Below, piece by piece: positions 54,677 through 63,747 of a stretch of 64,000 bases of DNA. The notes below the pieces were generated by a model, which made no database searches, was not told where the DNA came from, and saw only the letters and a program-made list of their open reading frames with translations. Both the position numbers and the translations under genes were made by a program. Each line of letters starts with the position of its first letter. Within the stretch, counting starts at the first letter, position 1. Origin of the DNA: Sneathiella glossodoripedis JCM 23214 (GTDB taxonomy: Bacteria; Pseudomonadota; Alphaproteobacteria; Sneathiellales; Sneathiellaceae); assembly GCF_000616095.1 (NCBI RefSeq), contig NZ_BAMS01000003.1, positions 423,663 to 487,662 on the forward strand, written 5' to 3'.

Positions 54677-56165
54677 GTTCATTTTTTTGAACCTTTCCCA
54701 TAGTATTTCTGGGTAGCTCCTCTAATATTTGAACCTGTTTGGGGACCTTAAAATTTGCAAGATTTTCTTTTACAAACTCAATCACCTGTTGCTCTGTGAC
54801 CTCTTTGGTGCCATCTGGAACGATGAAGGCAACGACAGCTTCTCCAAAATCAGGATGGGGCTTTCCAACGACAGCGCTTTCCAGCACGCCAGGCATTTCG
54901 TCAAGATAACTCTCGATTTCTTTGGGGTAAACGTTGTATCCGCCGGAAATGATTAGATCCTTGGCGCGCCCGACTATCTGATAGTATCCATCTGGACGCT
55001 TTTTCGCCATGTCACCTGTGATGAAATATCCGTCGGGGCGAAATTCCGCCGCTGTTTTTTCCGGCATATTCCAATAGCCAAGAAATACGTTTGGTCCTTT
55101 GATTTCAAGGACACCAATTTCACCATCAGCTACTATGTTACCTTCGTCATCACAGATCCGGACTTCATTGTCGAGCGGAAAACCTACAGAGCCGGCAATC
55201 CTTTTTCCATCATAAGGGTTGGATGTAATCATTCCCGCCTCTGACATACCATAACGTTCAAGAATGACATGCCCTGTTCGTGTTTCGAACTCGTTGAAGG
55301 TATCCTCTAGTAGGGGCGCAGACCCAGCTGTAAATAACCTCATATTTTTGCAGGCTTCGCGGTTAAGCTCGGGTGCGGAAAGTAAACGGACATAGAAGGT
55401 GGGCACCCCCATGAAAACTGTAGATCGCGGCAACCGCTCAATGACCTTGTTGGGGTCGAATTTGGCCAGGAAAAGAACCGTGTTGGCTTTTAGGAAGGCA
55501 CAGTGAAGTGCGACGAATAAACCGTGTACGTGAAAGATAGGTAGCGCGTGCAGGAGGACATCGTTTTCATTAAATGCCCAAGCGTTCACCAAAGACTGCG
55601 CATTCGTGGCCAGATTTCTGTGTGTGAGCATCGCTCCCTTAGATCGCCCCGTCGTACCGCTTGTATATAATATTGCCGCCAAATCATTATCTGTACGCAA
55701 AATAACGGCTTGCTCTGTCAGTTGATCCGCGGCTTTTTCGACTAACGTACCTTCGCCAGTTTTGGAAAGTGTGAAGACTTCTTTTACACCACAGTCTTCT
55801 GAGATAGACCGCAAAGAAGTTTCATTCTGTGGATCACATACAACAACCGCGGGCCTGGAATCTTCCAGAAAATAGGACAGTTCGGCGGATTTATATGCGG
55901 TATTCAGAGGTAGATAGACAAGGCCCGCCCTTAGGCAGCCTAAATATAACAGCACGGCCTCTACTGTTTTTTCAACCTGAACAGCAACTCTGTCTCCCGG
56001 TCCCGCACCAGCTGAAGTAAGTAGATTGGCAAATTGTGCGCTTTTTTGGAGTAATTCTGAAAAATGGTAATGTCGACCTGTTTCGGTTTCAAATGCGATT
56101 TTGTCTGGAGCAGATTTAAAGGCCTCTTCAAACAGGCTAAAAAGATTTTTGTTGTTCATGTTCAT
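54651..56165 (-). CDS. matB: Malonyl-CoA synthetase
   Basis: An ANL-superfamily acyl-CoA synthetase of 504 residues that activates malonate with ATP and CoA to malonyl-CoA. Motifs: AILYTSGTTGRSKGAMLTHR (about 164-183, the ATP-binding P loop), ERYGMSEAGMITSNPYDGKR (which fits the MatB-type pocket), RPDGYFITGDMAKKRPDGYY and the catalytic Lys end RNTMGKVQKNELRK. MatB is chosen over general fatty-acid synthetases because a malonyl-CoA decarboxylase and a dicarboxylate TRAP binding protein are encoded alongside. It is divergent from the dctP-type gene over a 208-base gap that must hold both promoters. Confidence 0.9.
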   Translation of the reverse strand: MNMNNKNLFSLFEEAFKSAPDKIAFETETGRHYHFSELLQKSAQFANLLTSAGAGPGDRVAVQVEKTVEAVLLYLGCLRAGLVYLPLNTAYKSAELSYFLEDSRPAVVVCDPQNETSLRSISEDCGVKEVFTLSKTGEGTLVEKAADQLTEQAVILRTDNDLAAILYTSGTTGRSKGAMLTHRNLATNAQSLVNAWAFNENDVLLHALPIFHVHGLFVALHCAFLKANTVLFLAKFDPNKVIERLPRSTVFMGVPTFYVRLLSAPELNREACKNMRLFTAGSAPLLEDTFNEFETRTGHVILERYGMSEAGMITSNPYDGKRIAGSVGFPLDNEVRICDDEGNIVADGEIGVLEIKGPNVFLGYWNMPEKTAAEFRPDGYFITGDMAKKRPDGYYQIVGRAKDLIISGGYNVYPKEIESYLDEMPGVLESAVVGKPHPDFGEAVVAFIVPDGTKEVTEQQVIEFVKENLANFKVPKQVQILEELPRNTMGKVQKNELRKQLEAG

Positions 56166-56373
56166 TTCTTATTACTACGACTGCTAAAACCCAAGCAAAT
56201 GCCGATTTAGATTACAAATTACCCAAGTGCCATTGAAAACCCTGAATAGAGTATTTTATTGTGCACTTGAAATTTACGTATAACGTTACGATATATACAA
56301 GTTCAAAATTTGGAACAACGATTAGAGCGAATAGCGCGCAGTTGTAATTCTTCGACAATTGGAAAGTAAGAGT

Positions 56374-57375
56374 ATGATACATACTGGTTTCCGTTTTATC
56401 TTGGGACTGGTGCTTGGCGCATTCGTTTTATCTACTGGTGTGAGTGAAGCACAAAGTTTGAAGGCGTCACATCAGTGGCCTGCAAAAGGCGCCGATGTCA
56501 GAGATGAAATGCTGCGCATCTTCGCTCGCGAAGTCGCAAATGCAGATGTTGATCTTAACATCAAAATCTACCCCGCCAAAAGCCTATACAAGCCAAAGGA
56601 ACAATGGGGGGCTATGGTTAAGGGGCAGCTTGATATATCGGTGTTCCCATTGGCATATGCATCGGGACGACACGCGGAGTTTGATGCGACATTGATGCCG
56701 GGTCTTGTAAAGAATTATGATCACGCGAGACGGCTTAACTCCTCTCCGTTTATGGATGAAATTAAAAAAATCATAAATGATGCTGGGATAGTGGTCTTGG
56801 CCGATGTTTGGTTGGCCGGTGGTTTTGCATCCAGTAAGAACTGTATTTCCGAGCCTCAAACCTTAAACGGTCAGGTAACACGAGCGGCAGGAAAATCTTT
56901 CGAACAAATGCTTGTTGGTGCAGGTGGTTCAATTGCCTCAATGCCCAGCTCGGAAGTTTATAATGCTCTTCAGTCTGGGGTGTTAGATGCGGTGGTAACA
57001 AGCTCGGCGAGTCTCGTCTCCTTCAAAATATTTGAACAAGTAAAATGCCTGACAATTCCTGGCTCCAACGCGCTTTGGTTCATGTATGAACCTCTGTTGA
57101 TGTCCAAAAGGTCTTTTGACCGCCTCGACGACAGGCAGCAGGAGGCAATTTTGAAAGCGGGTCAAAAATCAGAAGATTACTTTTATGCTGCAGCAAAGGA
57201 TCTCGATACTCAACTGGTGAATGTCTTTAAAGCCGCTAATGTTGAGATAGTAGAGATGACCGAAGCTCAATTACAAGAATGGCGCAAAATTGCGGAGCGA
57301 ACATCTTACAAAGCGTTTGCCGAAAAAGTTCAAGGTGGTGAAGCTCTGATCAAAAAAGCGCTCTCGGTTGACTAA
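56374..57375 (+). CDS. dctP: TRAP-type transporter periplasmic binding protein, DctP family
   Basis: A secreted solute-binding protein of 333 residues with a Sec signal (FRFILGLVLGAFVLSTGVSEA, read as two parts with cleavage near SEA-QSL). Family features are ASHQWPAKGADVRDEMLRIF, YPAKSLYKPKEQWGAMVKGQ, and the substrate-clamp stretch LNGQVTRAAGKSFEQMLVGA. The ligand is probably malonate or another dicarboxylate, from its place between matB and matA. The ATG at 56374 is preferred because of the AAGTAAGAG before it. The membrane subunits DctQ and DctM are not adjacent, so this may share them with another locus. A weak GGGG/CCCC hairpin follows. Confidence 0.86.
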   Translation: MIHTGFRFILGLVLGAFVLSTGVSEAQSLKASHQWPAKGADVRDEMLRIFAREVANADVDLNIKIYPAKSLYKPKEQWGAMVKGQLDISVFPLAYASGRHAEFDATLMPGLVKNYDHARRLNSSPFMDEIKKIINDAGIVVLADVWLAGGFASSKNCISEPQTLNGQVTRAAGKSFEQMLVGAGGSIASMPSSEVYNALQSGVLDAVVTSSASLVSFKIFEQVKCLTIPGSNALWFMYEPLLMSKRSFDRLDDRQQEAILKAGQKSEDYFYAAAKDLDTQLVNVFKAANVEIVEMTEAQLQEWRKIAERTSYKAFAEKVQGGEALIKKALSVD

Positions 57376-57546
57376 GTGGGGCGTTTTCCCCCTTCCTTTT
57401 TAGGGTCCGTAATACGAACTCATAACAAAAATTTCTTTAGATTCATCTTGAAAGGCAGGCTTTTCATTATGATCTTAAAGACTGCAGGGAATTTACAAGA
57501 AATCTCGTCGGCTTTAAGCCGAGTGATGTAAAAATGGTTAGGTGGC

Positions 57547-58861
57547 ATGAGACAAACATTCGTATCACAAATCTTCAATTCAATTGCCGATGCAGGCCGG
57601 GAACTTTTGGATCGCGGTGCGGGAAAAGCACGGAGCCATTCAATTGAGGGTGTCTGTCGTGATTTGCTAACGCAAAGAGGCGAAGCTTCCGGTATGGCGC
57701 TCGCCCGTGAGGTTGTAGATTTGTGGTGGGGGCTGGATGAAGAAGAAAAGCTTGCCTTCATGATGTTTTGCAAAAGAGGTTGGGGTGGATCAGGCTCGCC
57801 TTGATCGTGCAATTGCAGCATATACCGTTGAAAAAACTCTTGTCTCTCAGCAGATGCTGGCGCTCGCTCTTGAGCCTCCCCGCCAAGAACTAATGCGGCG
57901 CATAAATTTTGCACCGCGCGGAACAAGTGCAATTGTCGACATGCGCAAATTTCTGGTTTCAAAACTTCGAGATTATCCGGAATTGAATGAGGTCGATCGC
58001 GATTTGAAGCATTTGCTTGTGAGTTGGTTCAACCGGGGTTTCTTGGAAGTTCGGCAAATTAATTGGAGAACGCCGGCCGTAATTCTTGAAAAACTGATCG
58101 AATATGAAGCGGTTCACGAAATAAAAGGATGGGAAGATCTGCGACGCCGGCTTGAGGGCGATCGCCGATGCTTTGCTTTTTTCCATCCCGCATTACCAGA
58201 TGAGCCACTCATCTTTGTGGAAGTGGCGCTTGTAAAGGGATTGGCGAGTGCAGTTCAGCCTCTTCTCGATCTAAATAGCCGCAAACTCGATCCAACGAAA
58301 GCTGACACAGCGATTTTTTACTCCATCAGTAACTGTCAGGAGGGGTTAAAAGGCATTAGTTTTGGAAATTTCCTTATTAAACAGGTTGTTGCCGAGCTAT
58401 CAGCAGAATTTCCAAATCTGAAACATTTTTCCACTCTTTCTCCGGTGCCCGGCTTTATGAAATGGCTTGATACAGTCAAGGGACGGGCCGGTAAGTTGTC
58501 TGCAGGCAAGACAACAAAAGTTAAGAAATTTTTGCAAGAAGAAGGCTGGCATCTGCGGGATGAGATGCCCGAACAGTTGCGCGATTATCTGGAACACCTG
58601 ATGGCTCACTATTTGGTCAACGAAAAACGCAACGACCGTCCTTTGGATCCAGTCTCAAGATTCCATTTAGGCAATGGTGCGCGACTTGAACGCATTAATT
58701 GGTTGGGAGATATCTCGCCGAATGGATTGAAACAGTCTGCAGGTATGCTGGTCAATTATTATTATAACCTCAAGGATATCGAAAAAAATCACGAAGCCTA
58801 TGTAAATGAGAAGAAGGTTGTTGCATCGGCCCAAGTAATTGCATTGACTAAATTGAAGTAG
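57547..58861 (+). CDS. matA: Malonyl-CoA decarboxylase (one frameshift)
   Basis: An enzyme of about 437 residues that decarboxylates malonyl-CoA to acetyl-CoA. The helical N-terminal domain (SIEGVCRDLLTQRGEASGMA) is in the first frame; the catalytic domain (LLVSWFNRGFLEVRQINWRT, CFAFFHPALPDEPLIFVEVA, and FSTLSPVPGFMKWLDTVKGR with the active-site Ser) follows in the second. The break at the TTTT run 57766-57769 is cured by removing one T, giving FMMFAKEVGVDQARLDRAIA. The late catalytic His lies in the DPVSRFHLGNGARLERINWL stretch. With matB and the TRAP protein it forms a malonate-to-acetyl-CoA route. Confidence 0.93.
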
Positions 58862-58875
58862 CGTTAGTCTTGAAG

Positions 58876-58900
58876 CAAAGGCCATGCGGTGTTGCCTTTG
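58876..58900 (+). terminator. Possible terminator after matA
   Basis: CAAAGGC and GCCTTTG form a 7-bp stem with an 11-base loop, followed by GTTTG. There is no proper T-run, so it may instead be a simple stem-loop in the spacer before the next gene. Confidence 0.35.
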
Positions 58901-58921
58901 GTTTGAGAGGTGAGGGGAAAC

Positions 58922-59866
58922 ATGCAGAACTTAATCGCATTTGCAGGTCAAATTGAGGAAACCGAGAAATGTCATTGGATTTCAAGGCTTTCCAAGAAGA
59001 TACCACTTGCGGACATCATTGCTGTCGAAGACCTCACTGTTGATCAGCGTGACCTGGTTGAAATCGCAATCGTTGCCAATCCTGATCCCGAAACCTTATC
59101 GGTGCTGCCAAACTTGAAATGGGTTCATAGTGTTTGGGCAGGTGTCGAACGTATGATTGAACAGCTTGCGGATCAGAATTTGATGATCACACGATTAAAA
59201 GATCCTGAGCTTGCGCGAACCATGGCGGAGGCCAGTCTCGCCTGGACACTTTATATCCATAGGAACATGCCGGAATATGCAAAGCAGCAGCGTGCTAAAA
59301 AGTGGAAGGAGCTTCCATATCGAAAAGCAAGCCAAGTAACGGTTGGAATTCTCGGACTTGGTTCACTTGGTGCGCGCTCTGCTGAAGTTTTAAGAGTTAA
59401 CGGATTCTCAGTTCATGGGTGGAGCCGTACTGAAAAACAATTGGAAGGTATTCGGTGTCTCAGTGGAGACAGTGGGTTGTCAAACTTACTTTGCAGTTCG
59501 GATATTCTCATTGTTCTTTTGCCTCTCACCAACGAAACTCGTGGTTTGTTGGGGGCACGGCTTTTGAAATCCATGAAAAAAGGGGCGTCAGTTATCAATT
59601 TTGCACGCGGCCCGATTGTTGATGTCGCCATTTTGGAAGATTTACTCGATACGGGACATCTGTCTCACGCTGTTCTTGATGTGTTTGATGAAGAGCCGCT
59701 GGATCCTTCAAGCACGCTCTGGTCACATCCTGATATTACTATTTTGCCGCATATATCGGCTCCGACAGATATGGAAACAGCTTCGGAAATTGTGGGCGCG
59801 AACGTGATGCGTTTTCTTGAAACAGGCGAATTGCCGGAAATCGTGGATACTTCCAGAGGTTACTAA
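58922..59866 (+). CDS. ghrA: Glyoxylate/hydroxypyruvate reductase A-like D-2-hydroxyacid dehydrogenase
   Basis: An NAD(P)H-dependent dehydrogenase of 314 residues that reduces glyoxylate or hydroxypyruvate or a related 2-keto acid. The Rossmann motif is TVGILGLGSLGARSAEVLRV (about 141-160). Catalytic residues are the Arg in NFARGPIVDVAILEDLL, the Glu in FDEEPLDPSSTLW and the His in ITILPHISAPTDMETASE. The substrate-side sequence LKWVHSVWAGVERMIEQLAD is typical of the GhrA branch. The ATG at 58922 has GAGGGGA just upstream; the earlier in-frame GTG is not needed. It stands between the malonate genes and the acyl-CoA operon. Confidence 0.87.
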   Translation: MQNLIAFAGQIEETEKCHWISRLSKKIPLADIIAVEDLTVDQRDLVEIAIVANPDPETLSVLPNLKWVHSVWAGVERMIEQLADQNLMITRLKDPELARTMAEASLAWTLYIHRNMPEYAKQQRAKKWKELPYRKASQVTVGILGLGSLGARSAEVLRVNGFSVHGWSRTEKQLEGIRCLSGDSGLSNLLCSSDILIVLLPLTNETRGLLGARLLKSMKKGASVINFARGPIVDVAILEDLLDTGHLSHAVLDVFDEEPLDPSSTLWSHPDITILPHISAPTDMETASEIVGANVMRFLETGELPEIVDTSRGY

Positions 59867-60064
59867 TTTTGGTGTGGCGCGTATTTTACGCTTTTCCTTT
59901 TGCAATAATTTCTATAGATAGTTAGCTAGCTCATTAAATTTTGTCGGTAAGTGATTTTTCTTTTTATCGGCAAGGTCGCATGTGCTTCAATAAAGATCGA
60001 CAGGTCAGCTATCTGGCTGGCACTAAAAAGAATTAAAAACGAACAAGTAAGGGAGATCGATCCA

Positions 60065-60982
60065 ATGTCCAAAAACATGCTTGAAGGAAAAGTTGTCGTC
60101 GTAACCGGCGCAGGAAGAGGCGTCGGCCGCGGTATTGCAATTATGGCCGCAGAACAGGGTGCCAAGGTTGTTGTAAATGATCTGGGTGGTAATGAAGGCG
60201 GTGAAGGCGCGGATAACATTCCGGCGATGGAAGTTGTTAAAGCGATCACGGACGCCGGCGGCGAGGCTGTGGCAAACTTTGGCAATGTTGCCAATGCCGA
60301 TGATGCAGGTCAAATGATTGAAGATGCTCGGAGTAATTTTGGTCGCATTGACTGTATTGTAAATAATGCGGGTATTCTTCGCGATGTCATTTTCCATAAA
60401 ATGAGCGAAGAGGAATTTGACGCTGTTATTGCCGTCCATTTAAAAGGCAGCTTTAATGTTTCGCGAGCAGCAGCTCCTTATTTCCGTGAACAGCAAAGTG
60501 GCTCAATGGTTCACATGACGTCAACTTCTGGCCTCATTGGAAACTTTGGTCAGGCGAATTATGCTGCGGCGAAATTGGGTATCGCAGGACTATCACGCTC
60601 CATAGCCCTGGACATGGCTCGTTTTAATGTGCGTTCAAACTGTATCTCTCCGTTCGCATGGTCGAGGCTGATCGGTACAATTCCTCAAGGAACAGACGCA
60701 GAGCGTGAACGGGTTAAGAAAATTCAGCAAATGACACCTGAAAAAATTGCGCCAATGGCAGTATATCTGCTAAGCGATGAGGCAAAAGATGTGTCAGGGC
60801 AGATTTTCGTGGTGCGTAATAATGAAATTTGCTTGATGAGTCAGCCAAGACCAATTCGCAATTTGCACACTTCTGACGGTTGGACACCTGAAACCGTCGC
60901 GGCGCGTGTCGGGCCTGCTATTAAATCGTCTTTGGTTCCGTTGGAACGTTCTGGCGATGTCTTTAGCTGGGATCCGGTATAA
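60065..60982 (+). CDS. SDR-family 3-hydroxyacyl-CoA dehydrogenase-like
   Basis: A short-chain dehydrogenase of 305 residues. It has the cofactor loop VVVTGAGRGVGRGIAIMAAE (about 11-30), the NNAG motif CIVNNAGILRDVIFHKM, the catalytic Ser in TSTSGLIGNFGQANYAAAKL with the YxxxK pair, and a C-terminal extension of about 50 residues (NEICLMSQPRPIRNLHTSDG) seen in the dehydrogenase domain of peroxisomal multifunctional enzyme type 2. A MaoC-type hydratase follows after 12 bases, so together they resemble that fused enzyme split in two. GGGAG lies before the ATG at 60065; the longer open frame from 59951 has no ribosome site and no family similarity. Confidence 0.85.
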   Translation: MSKNMLEGKVVVVTGAGRGVGRGIAIMAAEQGAKVVVNDLGGNEGGEGADNIPAMEVVKAITDAGGEAVANFGNVANADDAGQMIEDARSNFGRIDCIVNNAGILRDVIFHKMSEEEFDAVIAVHLKGSFNVSRAAAPYFREQQSGSMVHMTSTSGLIGNFGQANYAAAKLGIAGLSRSIALDMARFNVRSNCISPFAWSRLIGTIPQGTDAERERVKKIQQMTPEKIAPMAVYLLSDEAKDVSGQIFVVRNNEICLMSQPRPIRNLHTSDGWTPETVAARVGPAIKSSLVPLERSGDVFSWDPV

Positions 60983-60994
60983 GCGAGGTGCCTT

Positions 60995-61852
60995 ATGACA
61001 ATAGATTATGATAAGCTGATGAACTGGAAATTTGATCCAGTTGAACAGCAATATACCTCAAAAGACAGCATACTATATGCTTTGGGTGTGGGATTGTCCG
61101 CAGATCCGCTGGATTTGGATCAGTTGCGCTTTACATATGAAGAAGATCAGTTGGCGTTGCCAACCATGGCAGTGGTTCTTGCCTATCCCGGTTTCTTTTT
61201 AAAGGAGCCGCAATTCGGTGTGGACTGGGTGAAGGTCCTTCATGGTGAGCAGGGAATTGAAATCCATAAACCATTACCTCCTGCAGGGCACGTGGTTGGG
61301 GAAACGCGCTTCACTGAAATCATCGATAAAGGAGAAGGGCGCGGTGCGCTGCTTTATTCGGAGCGAAAGGTTTATGAAAAGTCCAGCGGTGATTTGCTCG
61401 CGACGTTATCTTCAACGACCTTTGCACGCGGTGATGGAGGATTTGGCGGTCCGCCAAGAGAGGCTCCTAAACCTCATGTCTTGCCTGATCGTGCGCCTGA
61501 TAGTGTTGTCGAATTGGAAACTTTGCCGCAAGCTGCATTGATATACCGCCTGAGTGGGGATTTTAATCCTTTGCATGCGAATCCACGAGTTGCAACTGCC
61601 GCAGGCTTTAAGCAACCTATCCTGCACGGTTTGGCAACATTAGGGGCTGCAGGCCATGCGCTCTTGAGAGATGTCTGCGGATATGACCCAAGCAGGTTTA
61701 AGTCAATGAACCTGCGTTTCACCTCTCCTGTCTACCCCGGAGAGACTATCGTGACCAGTATTTGGAAAGACGGTACGGACATTTCCTTTAGCTGCAAGGT
61801 TAAAGAAAGAGATATCGTTGTACTGAATAACGGTTATGCAAAGGTAGCTTGA
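60995..61852 (+). CDS. MaoC-type enoyl-CoA hydratase (two hot-dog domains)
   Basis: A hydratase of 285 residues with two hot-dog folds. The N-terminal half begins MNWKFDPVEQQYTSKDSILY and contains FTYEEDQLALPTMAVVLAYP. The C-terminal half has the hydratase 2 motif YRLSGDFNPLHANPRVATAA (about 184-203) with the catalytic Asp and His, and PILHGLATLGAAGHALLRDV. It hydrates 2-enoyl-CoA, matching the (R)-3-hydroxyacyl-CoA specificity of MFE-2-like systems. It overlaps neither neighbour: 12 bases after the SDR gene and about 58 bases before the likely nitroreductase start, with a hairpin between. Confidence 0.9.
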   Translation: MTIDYDKLMNWKFDPVEQQYTSKDSILYALGVGLSADPLDLDQLRFTYEEDQLALPTMAVVLAYPGFFLKEPQFGVDWVKVLHGEQGIEIHKPLPPAGHVVGETRFTEIIDKGEGRGALLYSERKVYEKSSGDLLATLSSTTFARGDGGFGGPPREAPKPHVLPDRAPDSVVELETLPQAALIYRLSGDFNPLHANPRVATAAGFKQPILHGLATLGAAGHALLRDVCGYDPSRFKSMNLRFTSPVYPGETIVTSIWKDGTDISFSCKVKERDIVVLNNGYAKVA

Positions 61853-61864
61853 AGCTAACGGAAT

Positions 61865-61886
61865 GGGTTCTGTTTCGGCAGAACCC
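61865..61886 (+). other. Intergenic hairpin between the MaoC and nitroreductase genes
   Basis: GGGTTCTG and CAGAACCC form a perfect 8-bp stem with a TTTCGG loop, with no T-run after it. It may stabilise or process the polycistronic mRNA. Its place supports the TTG start of the nitroreductase, because the earlier ATG at 61863 would put the hairpin inside the coding sequence. Confidence 0.55.
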
Positions 61887-61910
61887 AGATTTCAAAAGGA
61901 GGCCCCCACC

Positions 61911-62582
61911 TTGGATCTTGTGCAAGCCATAAGAAGTCGAAAGTCAGTTCGACAATTCACCGATCAGAAAGTGCCCAAAGAAATCGTTTACGAGATTTTG
62001 GAACATGCCAAATGGGCTCCATCGGGCGGTAATTTGCAGCCCTGGACCGTGCATGTAGTTTCAGGAGAAGAGCTGAGAAAACTTGTCTCATCCGTGCAGA
62101 ACAATCTTTTGGAGATGAAAGATGAGACGCCCGAATATAATGTGTATCCCCCAGACCTTAAAGATCCTTACAGAACTCGTAGAAGAGTGGTGGGGCAAGC
62201 CCTGTATGAATTAATTGGCGTTCCCAGAAAAGACACAGCAGGAAAATTAAGGCAGCTAGCCAAGAATTTTGAGTTTTTTGGAGCCCCTGTTGGTCTTTTC
62301 TTTGTGATGGACCGTCAAATGGAAATTGGTCAGTATGCCGATTTGGGCATGTTTATGCAGAATATCATGTTACTGGCTCGCTCGAATGGGCTGCATACCT
62401 GTCCGCAGGAAGCCTGGGCGCGTTGGCCCGAAACTGTTTCCCGATTTTTGAATTTGCAAGAACATGAAATGATGTTTTGCGGCATGGCGCTTGGGTATAT
62501 GGACGAAAGTGCCAAAATTAATGAATTGCAGAGCGAGCGCGCTTCACTGGAAGATTTTGTGAATTGGCGCGGGTTTGAGTAG
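61911..62582 (+). CDS. Nitroreductase-family flavoprotein
   Basis: An FMN-dependent enzyme of about 223 residues. Motifs: AIRSRKSVRQFTDQKVPKEI (about 5-24, phosphate-binding Arg residues), AKWAPSGGNLQPWTVHVVSG and the C-terminal LARSNGLHTCPQEAWARWPE with the SRFLNLQEHEMMFCGMALGY stretch. The TTG at 61911 is chosen because AAGGAGG lies eight bases before it and it gives the usual family start (DLVQAIRSRKS); the ATG at 61863 leads into a hairpin. Natural substrates (quinones, enones or nitro compounds) cannot be told. It belongs to the acyl-CoA operon, starting with the SDR gene. Confidence 0.85.
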   Translation: MDLVQAIRSRKSVRQFTDQKVPKEIVYEILEHAKWAPSGGNLQPWTVHVVSGEELRKLVSSVQNNLLEMKDETPEYNVYPPDLKDPYRTRRRVVGQALYELIGVPRKDTAGKLRQLAKNFEFFGAPVGLFFVMDRQMEIGQYADLGMFMQNIMLLARSNGLHTCPQEAWARWPETVSRFLNLQEHEMMFCGMALGYMDESAKINELQSERASLEDFVNWRGFE

Positions 62583-62592
62583 GGTAAGAAGA

Positions 62593-63747
62593 ATGGATGA
62601 AAATGTTTTGGAGCAAATTCGGCAGACGGTAGTTCAGCTTTGCCGAGATTATCCGGGCAGTTACTGGCAGGAAAAAGACCGTGAGCGGGCTTATCCAACA
62701 GAGTTTGTCGATGCACTCACCGAGGCTGGACTTTTATCCTCATTGATTCCAGAAGCCTATGGAGGAGCGGGATTGCCCCTTTCTGTGGCGAGAACAATTT
62801 TAGAGGAAATTCATGCCGCTGGATGTAATGGAGCCGCCTGTCACGCGCAAATGTACACGATGGGAACATTGCTTCGGCATGGAAATGAAGAGCAACGGAA
62901 ACAGTATCTGCCCAAAATTGCCACCGGTGAGTTGCGACTTCAGGCGTTTGGGGTCACTGAGCCGACAGCGGGTACAGATACGACAAGTATAACTACAACG
63001 GCAGTTCGCGACGGGGATCATTATATTATTAACGGGCAAAAAGTCTGGACCTCGCGGGCTGAATATTCCGACTTGATGATTTTGCTTGCGCGCACGACCC
63101 CGAAAGAAAAGTGCGCTAAAAGATCTGAGGGCTTGTCAGTCTTTTTGGTGGATATGCGCAAAGTGGTTGGAAATGGCATGACCATTCGGCCTATTCGAAC
63201 CATGATCAACCATGCCACCACCGAAGTGTTTTTTGATAATCTGCGAATCCCCGCTGATAGCCTTATTGGTGAAGAGGGAAAAGGGTTTAAATATATTCTG
63301 ACAGGTATGAATGCTGAGCGAATTCTGATTGCTTCTGAATGTATCGGGGATGCACGCTGGTTCATCGAAACCGCTTCCAACTATGTTCGGGATCGTAAGG
63401 TCTTCGGCCGGCCAATTGGGCAGAACCAAGGGGTTCAATTCCCTATTGCTCGTTCGTATGCGCAGATGCAGGCGGCCAGCTTAATGGTTGATAAGGCATG
63501 TGCTTTATATGATGACGGTAAGACCTGCGGGGCAGAAGCAAATATGGCGAAGATGTTGGCTTCGGAAGCCTCATGGGCAGCAGGTGAGGCTTGTTTGCAA
63601 TCTCATGGTGGATTTGGCTTTGCTGAAGAATATGACGTAGAGCGTAAATTTCGAGAGACGAGACTTTATCAGATTGCGCCGATTTCTACGAACCTGGTGT
63701 TATCTTTTCTGGCTGAACACGAATTGGGCTTGCCAAGATCTTACTGA
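62593..63747 (+). CDS. Acyl-CoA dehydrogenase
   Basis: An FAD enzyme of 384 residues that desaturates acyl-CoA at the alpha-beta position. Motifs: YGGAGLPLSVARTILEEIHA, LQAFGVTEPTAGTDTTSITT (about 118-137, the ACAD signature), YIINGQKVWTSRAEYSDLMI, ILTGMNAERILIASECIGDA and QSHGGFGFAEEYDVERKFRE (about 336-355, close to the catalytic region). The ATG at 62593 is preferred to the TTG that overlaps the nitroreductase gene. It is the last gene of the operon: with the SDR and MaoC products it covers most steps of a beta-oxidation cycle, for a branched or ring-bearing acyl chain, as these operons usually serve. Confidence 0.92.
   Translation: MDENVLEQIRQTVVQLCRDYPGSYWQEKDRERAYPTEFVDALTEAGLLSSLIPEAYGGAGLPLSVARTILEEIHAAGCNGAACHAQMYTMGTLLRHGNEEQRKQYLPKIATGELRLQAFGVTEPTAGTDTTSITTTAVRDGDHYIINGQKVWTSRAEYSDLMILLARTTPKEKCAKRSEGLSVFLVDMRKVVGNGMTIRPIRTMINHATTEVFFDNLRIPADSLIGEEGKGFKYILTGMNAERILIASECIGDARWFIETASNYVRDRKVFGRPIGQNQGVQFPIARSYAQMQAASLMVDKACALYDDGKTCGAEANMAKMLASEASWAAGEACLQSHGGFGFAEEYDVERKFRETRLYQIAPISTNLVLSFLAEHELGLPRSY

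Noticed and set aside
57376..57405. A terminator after the dctP-type gene
   Set aside because: Only a 4-bp GGGG/CCCC stem with mismatches below it; too weak to list as a feature.
59951..60064. N-terminal extension of the SDR gene to 59951
   Set aside because: The extra 38 residues have no family similarity, and a good ribosome site precedes the ATG at 60065.
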